Source: an uncultured Bacteroidota bacterium (lineage in GTDB: Bacteria; Bacteroidota; Bacteroidia; Chitinophagales; Chitinophagaceae). Taken from it: a stretch of 52,426 nucleotides of DNA. The position numbers and the translations under genes are program-made. Position 1 is the stretch's first letter. The number at the start of each line of letters is the position of its first letter. Location: assembly GCA_946479615.1 (NCBI GenBank), contig CAMLGR010000010.1, forward strand, positions 1-52,426. Reading direction: 5' to 3'. Positions 17,877 to 25,430 of the stretch are shown here, piece by piece. Under the pieces are notes generated by a model. That model was not told the DNA's origin, did no database searches, and saw nothing but the letters and a program-made list of their open reading frames with translations.

Positions 17877-18497
17877 TTATTTCTTTGTAATATACTTTCC
17901 CAGTTCAGTGGGTGGCACTGCACCCGGAACGACATTGCTGACGGGCTTGGTTGATTTAAGAAAAGCGAATATGGCTTTTACATCTTCATCTTTTATATTG
18001 ATAAAATTGCGCCACGGCATCGGGGGTAATAATTCACGACCTTCCGGCATTCCTTTGAATTTTCCTTTGGTCAGGGCTGTCTTGAACTGCTCTTCCGACC
18101 AATTGCCGATACCTGTTTCATCGGAAGTAAGGTTGGCGGAAAAAGAAATACCCCATGGTCCTACCATCGAAGTAGCTGTCATATTGAATAATGCATAATT
18201 TTTGGATGTTGGTCCGTCGAAATTAGCTACCGGTATATAAGAAGGATGGCCGGATAACATGCGATCCATGTCAGGAGCTGGTCCCTGCGGTGTCATCTTC
18301 AACGGCGTGTGACAGTCGTTACATCCCATGGTAGTTACGAGGTATTGTCCTCTTTTAACCAGGCTGTCGTTACTGATTGGCGCGTCTGCTACCGGTTGCG
18401 CTTCTGTGTTAGTGACTTTGACTTCGGGCTGGCTACAGGAGAATGTAAGTGTGATAGCCGCTATCGCTACCGTAGCGATGATGATCATTTTTTTCAT
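17877..18497 (-). CDS. Monohaem c-type cytochrome lipoprotein
   Basis: A 206-residue exported protein. The N-terminus MKKMIIIATVAIAAITLTFSC is a lipoprotein signal (C21), followed by a Glu/Ala-rich linker. A single covalent haem site CNDCH is at 59-63 within KRGQYLVTTMGCNDCHTPL, the form found in small cytochrome c subunits of dehydrogenases and reductases; a methionine-rich PPMPW near 160 could give the axial ligand. It should sit in the periplasm or outer membrane as an electron carrier. It is 40 bases downstream of the hemerythrin gene and ends at a strong terminator, so the two probably form an operon. Confidence 0.88.
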   Translation of the reverse strand: MKKMIIIATVAIAAITLTFSCSQPEVKVTNTEAQPVADAPISNDSLVKRGQYLVTTMGCNDCHTPLKMTPQGPAPDMDRMLSGHPSYIPVANFDGPTSKNYALFNMTATSMVGPWGISFSANLTSDETGIGNWSEEQFKTALTKGKFKGMPEGRELLPPMPWRNFINIKDEDVKAIFAFLKSTKPVSNVVPGAVPPTELGKYITKK

Positions 18498-18537
18498 AAT
18501 TATACTTTTATAGTTTCAGTTGTTAGAGATGAATAGA

Positions 18538-19218
18538 TCAGGCGACTGCTTTTTCAGTCATGATGTTTTCTTGAATCAATTTCCAGCGGGTCACAGGAAG
18601 TTCGTTTTCGGCGGTCGCGGTCAAAGCCTGTAGCACAAAAGGAGGTGCATTTTTTTGTACCTCTTTCAGCCAGGCGATGATTTCGTTGTTGCTCAAACCG
18701 CGCATCATCCATTTACCGGCAAACGCCATTGATTCCGGCGATTGCTTGGACAAAATAGTTTGCGTGAGTTGCTGCAATTCTTCATCACTATAATATCTCC
18801 ACAACAAGCGATTCAGCACTTTTTCTTCTTTCGCCATATGATTAAGGTTAAATATAAGAAATTCTGTATATGCAACATTAATAGCAACACCTGTTTGCCG
18901 GCGGGTTTCGCTGGCTTCGCTATGGAGGAATACAAAAACCAGTTCTTTCAGGCGTTGGGCGAGTTCATGATCTTTGTCATGTTCTTCTTCGAAAACATTT
19001 ACCACGGCGGGCTCATAAGGGGCCAGGGCGGGCAGTACGAGTGAATCTTCGGTATCGGCATGTTTATCAAAAACATCGATTACCTGTTCGATCCGGAGAA
19101 GTACATCTTTGACATCGTCCCGGCTCATAAAATCGGTTTGTTGCAGCAGCAGGGCGGTGTCGTAGAGAAGGGAACGGAGCGCCTTGTGGATCTGGTTAAA
19201 CATATTGTAACGGTTCAT
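18538..19218 (-). CDS. Hemerythrin-like di-iron protein
   Basis: A 226-residue protein whose first 140 residues form a hemerythrin four-helix bundle. All ligands expected for a di-iron site can be placed: H11, H53 and E57 (DKHADTED), H80 and H84 (EEEHDKDHE), H127 and E131 (NLNHMAKEE). Such proteins bind O2, NO or iron in the cytoplasm. The C-terminal 80 residues are helical and unassigned. It is the first gene of an apparent operon with the cytochrome c gene, which points to oxygen or redox handling. A paired-repeat operator (19297-19325) and a -7-like CATCTTTG (19255-19262) lie upstream. Confidence 0.88.
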   Translation of the reverse strand: MNRYNMFNQIHKALRSLLYDTALLLQQTDFMSRDDVKDVLLRIEQVIDVFDKHADTEDSLVLPALAPYEPAVVNVFEEEHDKDHELAQRLKELVFVFLHSEASETRRQTGVAINVAYTEFLIFNLNHMAKEEKVLNRLLWRYYSDEELQQLTQTILSKQSPESMAFAGKWMMRGLSNNEIIAWLKEVQKNAPPFVLQALTATAENELPVTRWKLIQENIMTEKAVA

Positions 19219-19254
19219 AGAAAGAGTTTAATGATTAATGGTTGATTGATGGAT

Positions 19255-19262
19255 CAAAGATG
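19255..19262 (-). promoter_or_regulatory. -7-like element of the hemerythrin operon
   Basis: CATCTTTG on the minus strand, one base from the Bacteroidota TAnnTTTG consensus, exactly 34 bp from the near half of the operator and 36 bases before the start codon. Confidence 0.5.
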
Positions 19263-19296
19263 TCGATTCCGGTGAGGGCATGGAAGGCAGGAGTGT

Positions 19297-19325
19297 ATGA
19301 ATTGAAGAGGGCAATGAATGAGTTG
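19297..19325 (-). promoter_or_regulatory. Paired-repeat operator, copy A (hemerythrin operon)
   Basis: Read on the minus strand: CAACTCAT, 13 bases, CAATTCAT. The half-sites are 21 bp apart, two helical turns. It lies 79 bases upstream of the hemerythrin start. It is one of six such elements in the window, and the layout resembles LytTR-family direct-repeat targets. Confidence 0.6.
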
Positions 19326-19422
19326 AGGGGAAAGTGTCCGGAGCTTTATTTTATTCTTCCGGGTGAACCGGTCCTGATTTTCGGGGAAAAAAGCAAGGAA
19401 CTCTTGTGTTTCAACAACTGGA

Positions 19423-19457
19423 CCCGAACCTATAAGGTTGAACCTTATAGGTTCGGG
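19423..19457. repeat. Perfect inverted repeat at the head of the REP-like module
   Basis: A 15-bp stem CCCGAACCTATAAGG / CCTTATAGGTTCGGG around TTGAA. The right half (CCTTATAGGTTCGG) recurs at about 19659-19674 in the second module copy. There is no U-tract. Confidence 0.75.
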
Positions 19458-19836
19458 CTCGCTGATTAATTTATCCGGGATTTTTAAGAAAAAGAACAAT
19501 CAATGCGTTGCTTAAACAAATAATTGCAGCAATCGATCCGGGATCTTGTATCTCGCAGGGGGCTCCGATGGAGCCGGGATCGTAGCCCTGGAACAAGTCT
19601 ATAAACAGGATGCTCCTGCGGAGCAAGATGAGCGGTAATGAAATTAAATGGTAAGGTTGAACCTTATAGGTTCGGTCTTCCTGATTAATTTATCGGGGAT
19701 TTTTCAGAAAAGAAACAATCAATACGTTCTTTAAACAAATAATTGCAGCAATCGATCCGGATCATTTATTTTACAGGGCTCCAATAAAGCCAGGATTATA
19801 TTTTAAGATGAGTTGCTATAAACAGGATGCTCCTGC
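19434..19836. repeat. Two diverged direct copies of a REP-like module
   Basis: Copy 1 (19434-19618) and copy 2 (19653-19836) share CCTTATAGGTTCGG, GATTAATTTATC, TAATTGCAGCAATCGATCC and CTATAAACAGGATGCTCCTG in the same order, with a 217-219 bp period. Copy 1 carries two perfect short hairpins, GGCTCCGATGGAGCC (19561-19575) and TGCTCCTGCGGAGCA (19611-19625). In copy 2 both have lost their right arms. The module sits directly upstream of a Y1 transposase gene. Confidence 0.75.
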
Positions 19837-20011
19837 AAAATATCTACTCTCCGCAATACCATTCATGTTTTTATCACCCTGCCTGGCTGTTGATATAATA
19901 CCATTCCTCTCGGAAAAATATCCTGAATTCCGAGGAAAATATCCTGTTCAAAAAACATCCCGTTTAAATCCAGATTTTATTTTTATCACATTAAAAAATT
20001 ATTGTGTAATC

Positions 20012-20473
20012 ATGGCCAACACATTTTCTCAAATCTATCTGCAATTTGTCTTTGCTGTAAAGGGAAGACAAAGCCTTGTCCCAAAAGAAAATAAAGAAGA
20101 TCTACATAAATACATAACCGGTCTTGCTCAAAATAGAAAAGCAAAAATGCTGGCCGTGCATTCCATGCCCGATCACACTCATCTCTTCGTTGGTTTTAAA
20201 CCAACCATCTTAATCTGTGATTTTATAAAGGAAATCAAGGTAGAAACCAACGAATTCATAAATGGCAAAAAATGGAAAAATGGCAAATTCAATTGGCAGG
20301 AAGGTTATGGTGTCTTCTCATATTCACAATCACATATTGACAGGGTGATCAGGTATATCAATAACCAGGAAAAGCATCACTATAAAAAAACATTCAAAGA
20401 AGAATATTACGACTTTCTGAAAAAATTCAATATACCATTTGAAGATCGATTTTTATTTGATTTTGTTGAATAA
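20012..20473 (+). CDS. IS200-like Y1 (HUH) transposase
   Basis: A 153-residue tyrosine transposase, full length for a single-domain IS200 TnpA. The HUH metal motif is HTH in SMPDHTHLFVGF, and the candidate nucleophile is the Tyr in DRVIRYINNQEKHH; the WQEGYGVFSYSQS stretch before it is typical of the Bacteroidota members. It should cut and join single-stranded DNA at hairpin-marked ends. The start is MANTFSQIYL at 20012; the frame extends upstream to 19808 only through repeat sequence. No TnpB follows. Repeated hairpin modules lie 5' and a 23-bp perfect hairpin 3', so it may be a REP-associated (RAYT-like) gene rather than a simple IS. Confidence 0.88.
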   Translation: MANTFSQIYLQFVFAVKGRQSLVPKENKEDLHKYITGLAQNRKAKMLAVHSMPDHTHLFVGFKPTILICDFIKEIKVETNEFINGKKWKNGKFNWQEGYGVFSYSQSHIDRVIRYINNQEKHHYKKTFKEEYYDFLKKFNIPFEDRFLFDFVE

Positions 20474-20480
20474 CCCTATC

Positions 20481-20530
20481 AATAATAATAAACGCAAAGA
20501 ATAGAGATATTCTTTGCGTTTATTATTATT
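20481..20530. terminator. Perfect 23-bp hairpin after the transposase
   Basis: The arms start AATAATAATAAACGCAAAG and close over a 4-base GAGA loop. The stem is perfect for 23 bp and A/T-rich at its base. It lies between the convergent transposase and glycosyltransferase genes, so it may be a bidirectional terminator or the right-end hairpin of the transposon. Confidence 0.7.
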
Positions 20531-20539
20531 GCATTTATT

Positions 20540-21898
20540 TCACAATACAGCCTTTTCCTTTTTTGTCACCGGCAACAGCTTCGCGATATGAAACGCCGAT
20601 AACTCATTTGGATCAAATAACCCCAATTCAGAAGACAACCTCTTTATATTTTTCTTGTACACCGGGTCGCTGATGATCTTATCAACTGCCTTGCTGATTT
20701 GTTGCGGTGTTGGCCTTTCTGTCTTTAAATTGATCCCTAATTTAAAATAGCCTATCCGGGCATTGATCTCATTTTTACCTTCATGTATCCCGGCAACCAC
20801 CTGCGGCAATTCATTTTCGATACCCAGCATTACTCCCCCATAACCTCCGTTCGTGATATATACATCTACATACGGCATCACATCGCCGAAAGGAATAAAA
20901 TCCTCTATGATCAGATTCTCCTGCGGAAACATCTTCCGTAATTCCTCCGTACCCGATCCGCCGGTTGTACACACCACCAGGTTATTGGTATTTTTATAGG
21001 CTTCCAATGCAGGTACTAATAATTTATTGATATCCTTCTCCACCGTTCCCTGTGTAACTAAAAACACCCGTTCAAATTCATTCAATCGTTTATCAAACCA
21101 GGGCGCCTTATTCCCCGGTGAAGAATAGGGAAGCAACGCTCCTATAAAATGTATATGACTGCTCATATCACTGCGCTGGTATTCAAAACCAGGAGAGCCG
21201 ATCTGTAACAATACATTGGATTTCCGCACCAGCATATTAAATACACTTTCTCCCTGGTGAGGGATTTTATATTCCGCAAATACTTTATACATGACCTGAT
21301 TAGGTTCCCTGAAAATAATAAGGTCAGAAATTTTTCGCAGCAATGCCTGTTTGATCTTTCCCAAAAAACTATGCGATGGTTCCATACCCAAGCCCACCGG
21401 CGGCAGGTCCTTGGATGTTTCTGTCAGCGGCAATACACCGATCGTTACCACCGGAATTTTCATCAATTCTTTTACAAAAGGAATACCTGTAAACGCACAA
21501 TCGGCTACCATTAGTTCAAACGGAAATTCGCGATACAAATCCTGGATATCTTCATAATATTCCGGAGAACGAAGAATAAATGCATGCACAATATCAAATT
21601 TTAATTTGCTGATCTGCGATTTCTTCTTCGCCCGGTCCGGGAACAACTCATCAAAATTATTGCTATCTACTTCCAGCGCCTTTTTGAACGGATACTGTTT
21701 GATCTGCAGTTTCTCCAGCTTCGCAGTATATGTCCTCGATGAATACCATCTTACATCGGCGCCTAATTCTTTTAAATAAACCGCCAATCCTGTAAGAGGA
21801 TTAAAATGACCATCGGCCGGGAAGTTGGCAAAAAGAATTTTCTTTCCTGCCAGTTGTTGTTTGACCTGATACATATCAGGTGATAATTTCTTTTCCAT
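20540..21898 (-). CDS. GT1-type glycosyltransferase (MGT/UGT-like)
   Basis: A glycosyltransferase of 452 residues with a GT-B fold. The N-terminal domain has LFANFPADGHFNPLTGLA, with H31 the expected catalytic base. The C-terminal donor-binding domain has the signature region FIPFGDVMPYVDVYITNGGYGGVM, in which the usual HGG is NGG. It would transfer a sugar from a nucleotide-sugar to a lipid or small-molecule acceptor in the cytoplasm; the acceptor cannot be deduced. The start at 21898 (MEKKLSPDM) is preferred to 21967 because a predicted -7 element (21954-21961) would place the longer start upstream of transcription. It has its own paired-repeat operator at 21996-22024. Confidence 0.88.
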   Translation of the reverse strand: MEKKLSPDMYQVKQQLAGKKILFANFPADGHFNPLTGLAVYLKELGADVRWYSSRTYTAKLEKLQIKQYPFKKALEVDSNNFDELFPDRAKKKSQISKLKFDIVHAFILRSPEYYEDIQDLYREFPFELMVADCAFTGIPFVKELMKIPVVTIGVLPLTETSKDLPPVGLGMEPSHSFLGKIKQALLRKISDLIIFREPNQVMYKVFAEYKIPHQGESVFNMLVRKSNVLLQIGSPGFEYQRSDMSSHIHFIGALLPYSSPGNKAPWFDKRLNEFERVFLVTQGTVEKDINKLLVPALEAYKNTNNLVVCTTGGSGTEELRKMFPQENLIIEDFIPFGDVMPYVDVYITNGGYGGVMLGIENELPQVVAGIHEGKNEINARIGYFKLGINLKTERPTPQQISKAVDKIISDPVYKKNIKRLSSELGLFDPNELSAFHIAKLLPVTKKEKAVL

Positions 21899-21995
21899 AT
21901 TTTTTATTTGATAGAATATTATAACCCGGTTGTTCTTTCCCGGTATCCTGTTACGAAATTTGATCATCCGGTTTTTTTTTCAAACCCCTACTGAA

Positions 21996-22024
21996 ATGAT
22001 ATGACACAAGCAGCGAATGAATTG
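21996..22024 (-). promoter_or_regulatory. Paired-repeat operator, copy F (glycosyltransferase)
   Basis: Minus strand: CAATTCAT, 13 bases, CATATCAT; 21-bp period. The near half matches the consensus less well (6 of 8). A -7-like AAATTTCG follows at 34 bp. It lies 98 bases upstream of the chosen glycosyltransferase start. Confidence 0.5.
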
Positions 22025-22165
22025 ATGATTGGGGGAACACGGCCGGCCGGCAAGCTGTTTTACCGACCCTTTTTTTTGCTCACGGTCACAGCCAGCCCTG
22101 TATCATCAAAAGCGGTGAGTATCATTAATAAGCAATGAAACCCTGCCGGCAACCGGTTTCGTTGT

Positions 22166-22194
22166 ATGAATTGAGGAAAACAATGAATGAATTG
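22166..22194 (-). promoter_or_regulatory. Paired-repeat operator, copy B
   Basis: Minus strand: CAATTCAT, 13 bases, CAATTCAT. The two half-sites are identical, making this the cleanest copy. It lies between the divergent glycosyltransferase and sensor genes. Relative to the sensor promoter it is inverted and 45 bp from TACATTTG. Confidence 0.6.
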
Positions 22195-22239
22195 TAAAAT
22201 ACCCTGTATGGTCATTTACCAAATACTGGCATCCTGTGT

Positions 22240-22247
22240 TACATTTG
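22240..22247 (+). promoter_or_regulatory. -7 element of the sensor gene
   Basis: TACATTTG matches the Bacteroidota TAnnTTTG consensus exactly. It ends seven bases before the start codon, so the sensor mRNA would be nearly leaderless. Confidence 0.5.
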
Positions 22248-22254
22248 ATACTTC

Positions 22255-25200
22255 ATGCATCGTCTCCGCTATTGCATATTATTATTGCTTTTATATCCCT
22301 GCCGGTCGATGGCCCAGCCATCGCCGCAATATATTTTTTCACATCTCGATACCCGCAGTGGCCTCCTGTCCGAAGAAATAACAAGCGTCTGCCAGGATAA
22401 GAAAGGATATATCTGGGTGGCCAGTATCAGTGGACTACAACGTTATGATGGCAATCGTTTTATCACTTTCCGGCACAACGACCATGATCCGAAAAGCATT
22501 GCCAATGATTTTGTACTAAGCATTTTCCAGGGAGACGATGAGAAATTATGGATCTTATTTGCCGAAAGTAAAATAGGTTATATCGATGAGCGGGATCTGA
22601 GTTTTCACGAAGTGCCATTCCGGCTCAATGTAAAGGACTGGCAATTCATCCAGATAGGAATACAGAAAGATCTATCCGGCAATATTATACTGGGCGCACG
22701 TGCACCCGGAGCTGTTTATGTATATGATAATAAAACGAATCAATTCACCAGGAAGAATGTTCCGTTACAGATCCCCATGAATTGGACCCCTATATCGATC
22801 ACCCAAGACAAAGAGGATCACAATTACTGGATCGCCTGCGATTCAGGCCTGGCAAAATACAACCCCACCACTAAAACACTTTCGTATCCAGGTCATAACG
22901 CAGACAAGGATGAGATCATAGAGGCATTCGCCGGTTACGGCAGCCTGGCGCACCCTTATCTCGATGGTTCAGGAAGATTCTGGATCGTATCCTGGCCACC
23001 CAAAGGACCCGGGCCTTTCCTGTTTACCTATGATACGAAAACCAAAAAAATCAAAGAATGGGAACGCGAACTTTTCCCCTTGCTCCAGTATAAATATCAC
23101 GAGATCCATTTTTTGAAGGAACAGGATGATGGCACCATCTGGCTAACAGGTATGAATATATTTGCCAGGCTCTCTAAAGGTTCCGATAAGTTTGAAGCAA
23201 TTCCCAATGTCAGCACCGATGAGTTCAGTATACGCTTTGACCTGGTCAGGAATATATTTGAAGACAAGGAAATGAATATCTGGGTCAGTACCGATAAAGG
23301 ATTGTATTGGTTCAATCCTTCCGCCCAGATGTTCCAGGTGATCAAAAACCGAAGGGCCGATCGCCCCGATACCGTCTATACTCCCGACGTAAGCGATATC
23401 CTTCAAACAAAAAGAGGCGAAATATTGATCAATACCTGGGGCAACGGCATGTTCAGTTATGACAACAATCTGAATCCTGTCAATATACCCTATGTCAATG
23501 ATGGAGTTAAAAAGGATGAAACACTTAACTGGTGTATACATCAGCGCCCCAATGGCGATATCTGGAGAGGCAGCCAGGATGGAACAATATTCCTGACAAA
23601 AGCAGGTTCAAACATTACCACTTCATTCCGCGATTCAATTTTTGAACAAAGTACTGTCCGACAGATCACAGAAGATAAAAAAGGGAACCTGTGGCTCGCC
23701 ACCAACAGGGGTTTAATAGTGAAATGGGATGCTGTCACTGCCAGGTTTACGGTACTGCACCGGTTAAACAGTACCATCTTCCGTCTATACACCGATAAAC
23801 GCGGTGATATCTGGGCCTGCACTGCCAATATCGGCGCTATTCATTTCAATCCTGTTACCGGCGCCATTATAGGAAGATATACAGCCGATGCGCCAACCGG
23901 AAAAAAGCTGATGACGTACAGGGCCGAAGATATTGCGCAATACAATGATAGCATCTATATGATCGCAAGCGCCGGCCTGAATATCCTGAATATCAAAACC
24001 GGGAATATCACATTCCTGACATCCGAAGGTGGATTGCCTTCCAATTCCGTTAATAATATTGTTATTGATAAAAAAGGATTTGCATGGATCACAACTACCA
24101 GCCGTCTTTGCCGCTATGGCCTGAAAGATTCCGCCATCAGTATTTTTAATGAAGAGGATGGTATACCAACCGGCAACTTTAATGTAGGCTCTTCCACCAC
24201 GCTGAATGATGGCCGTCTTGCTTTTGGCCGCGCTCATGATTTTATTGTTTTTGATCCCGACCCGGTCGAGACAGACAATATGCAGGCGCCGGGTGTGGAG
24301 ATCACCGGGTTTTCATTGATGAATACGCCACTGCCGCTGGATTCTTTACAAAGACAAAAAGTTATTCAACTACGGTACAATGAAAATTCCATAAGTATCG
24401 AATACTCCACGCTTACATATCACAACCACTTTTCTCTTACCTATATGATGGAGGGATTGGATAAGGAATGGATCACCGACAATGGTTCCCGCCAGGCGAT
24501 TTATAATTACCTGCCACCCGGCGATTATGTTTTTAAGGTCAAACAATCCAATAGTCCTGTCAATGCACCTGTGATCGCCACACTCAAAATATCGGTACGC
24601 GCTCCTTTCTGGAAATCCTGGTGGTTTTATTGCCTCCTGGCGCTGATAGCAGCCGGGCTTATTTACTGGGAAGATAAAGAACGGATCCGTCGCAAAGGCA
24701 CCGTTCAAAAGATGCGGAGTGATATTGCCGGCAATTTGCATGAAGAAGTCAATATCACGCTTAATAATATCAATGTATTAAGCGAGATTGCCCGTATCAA
24801 GGCAGACAAGGATATTGAGCAATCCAAAACTTATATTACCGAGATACATGAGAAGAGCCATGATATGATCATTGCTATGGACGATATGTTATGGAGCATC
24901 GATCCGAATAATGATAATATGAGTAAAACCATCGACCGGATCAAGGAATTTGCCGATGCGCTCCGTTCCCGGCATCATGTAGTGATCAATTTACAGGCCG
25001 ATGCAAAAGTAGCTTCGCTGAAAGCCGATATGAAAACGCGTCACGAAGTAATGATCATTTACAAGCTTGCGCTTCGGTTGCTGGTAGAAGAAATGATCTC
25101 GCCGCAAACCAGCATTCAACTCGATCTGCACCGCGCCCAGTTGCAATTTAATATATTCGCCCACTATAAAAAATTACCTGAAAATAATAACCGCGCGATC

Positions 25201-25305
25201 CAGATGATCGCAGAGATGAAAGAAAGAGCCACCTCCATCGGGGCTTTACTGGAAATTCAATCCGATGAAAAAGGAACGGCGGTGATCCTGGCGGTGAAAA
25301 CTTAA
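22255..25305 (+). CDS. Two-component propeller sensor with degenerate kinase end
   Basis: A 1016-residue membrane sensor. The signal peptide is RLRYCILLLLLYPCRSMAQ. About 650 residues of regulator-propeller repeats follow (units such as DKKGYIWVAS, DKKGNLWLAT, DKRGDIWACT), then a Y_Y_Y domain (about 690-775) and one TM helix (about 784-803, FWKSWWFYCLLALIAAGLIY). The cytoplasmic part has a HisKA_3-like helix with H829 in IAGNLHEEVNITLNN, but the ATPase region (about 920-1016) lacks a recognisable N-box and DxGxG motif; only the final MKERATSIGALLEIQS and GTAVIL remain. It probably cannot bind ATP by itself. The periplasmic ligand is unknown. Confidence 0.88.
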   Translation: MHRLRYCILLLLLYPCRSMAQPSPQYIFSHLDTRSGLLSEEITSVCQDKKGYIWVASISGLQRYDGNRFITFRHNDHDPKSIANDFVLSIFQGDDEKLWILFAESKIGYIDERDLSFHEVPFRLNVKDWQFIQIGIQKDLSGNIILGARAPGAVYVYDNKTNQFTRKNVPLQIPMNWTPISITQDKEDHNYWIACDSGLAKYNPTTKTLSYPGHNADKDEIIEAFAGYGSLAHPYLDGSGRFWIVSWPPKGPGPFLFTYDTKTKKIKEWERELFPLLQYKYHEIHFLKEQDDGTIWLTGMNIFARLSKGSDKFEAIPNVSTDEFSIRFDLVRNIFEDKEMNIWVSTDKGLYWFNPSAQMFQVIKNRRADRPDTVYTPDVSDILQTKRGEILINTWGNGMFSYDNNLNPVNIPYVNDGVKKDETLNWCIHQRPNGDIWRGSQDGTIFLTKAGSNITTSFRDSIFEQSTVRQITEDKKGNLWLATNRGLIVKWDAVTARFTVLHRLNSTIFRLYTDKRGDIWACTANIGAIHFNPVTGAIIGRYTADAPTGKKLMTYRAEDIAQYNDSIYMIASAGLNILNIKTGNITFLTSEGGLPSNSVNNIVIDKKGFAWITTTSRLCRYGLKDSAISIFNEEDGIPTGNFNVGSSTTLNDGRLAFGRAHDFIVFDPDPVETDNMQAPGVEITGFSLMNTPLPLDSLQRQKVIQLRYNENSISIEYSTLTYHNHFSLTYMMEGLDKEWITDNGSRQAIYNYLPPGDYVFKVKQSNSPVNAPVIATLKISVRAPFWKSWWFYCLLALIAAGLIYWEDKERIRRKGTVQKMRSDIAGNLHEEVNITLNNINVLSEIARIKADKDIEQSKTYITEIHEKSHDMIIAMDDMLWSIDPNNDNMSKTIDRIKEFADALRSRHHVVINLQADAKVASLKADMKTRHEVMIIYKLALRLLVEEMISPQTSIQLDLHRAQLQFNIFAHYKKLPENNNRAIQMIAEMKERATSIGALLEIQSDEKGTAVILAVKT

Positions 25306-25329
25306 CAAAGAATATCAAATGAAGAAGGA

Positions 25330-25430
25330 AATGTAAAACCGAAAAATATAAGATGTAGAATGTAAAAGGAGTGATCGATAATCGATCACTCCTTTTACAT
25401 TCTACATCTTTCGGTTCTATATTTTACATT
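25330..25430. repeat. Long palindrome between sensor and LytTR genes
   Basis: Two perfect 29-bp arms (25351-25379 and 25381-25409) around a single central A (GTGATCGAT-A-ATCGATCAC core). Imperfect extensions on both sides contain AAATGTAAAA and ACCGAAA words. The right extension touches the LytTR stop codon at 25430. It can form a very stable transcript hairpin on either strand and lies between convergent genes. Confidence 0.8.

Larger units (their letters stand above)
19219..20011. other. Gene-poor stretch with operator and REP-like repeats
   Basis: About 790 bases between the hemerythrin operon and the transposase. It holds the LytTR-type operator, a perfect inverted repeat (19423-19457) and two diverged copies of a roughly 185-bp module. 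A 75-codon frame at 19242-19469 crosses the operator and the inverted repeat and is not accepted as a gene. Confidence 0.7.
21899..22254. other. Divergent regulatory region between glycosyltransferase and sensor genes
   Basis: A 356-base intergenic region. It contains two paired-repeat operators (21996-22024 and 22166-22194), a minus-strand -7-like AAATTTCG at 21954-21961 and a plus-strand perfect TAnnTTTG (TACATTTG) at 22240-22247. No gene is seen in it. Confidence 0.6.

Noticed and set aside
19242..19469. 75-codon plus-strand frame next to the hemerythrin gene
   Set aside because: It runs through the paired-repeat operator and a perfect inverted repeat and has no domain; better explained as non-coding DNA.
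20481..20530. CRISPR-like repeat or small RNA gene
   Set aside because: A single perfect hairpin between convergent genes, without repeat-spacer structure; terminator or transposon end is simpler.
20805..20820. CAATTCAT inside the glycosyltransferase coding sequence
   Set aside because: Single half-site with no partner at 21 bp; also seen singly in other coding regions (about 41360, 43070), so expected by chance.
22255..25305. Hybrid two-component system (HTCS) of the polysaccharide-sensing type
   Set aside because: The propeller and Y_Y_Y parts fit, but there is no receiver or AraC-type DNA-binding domain and the ATPase region is degenerate.
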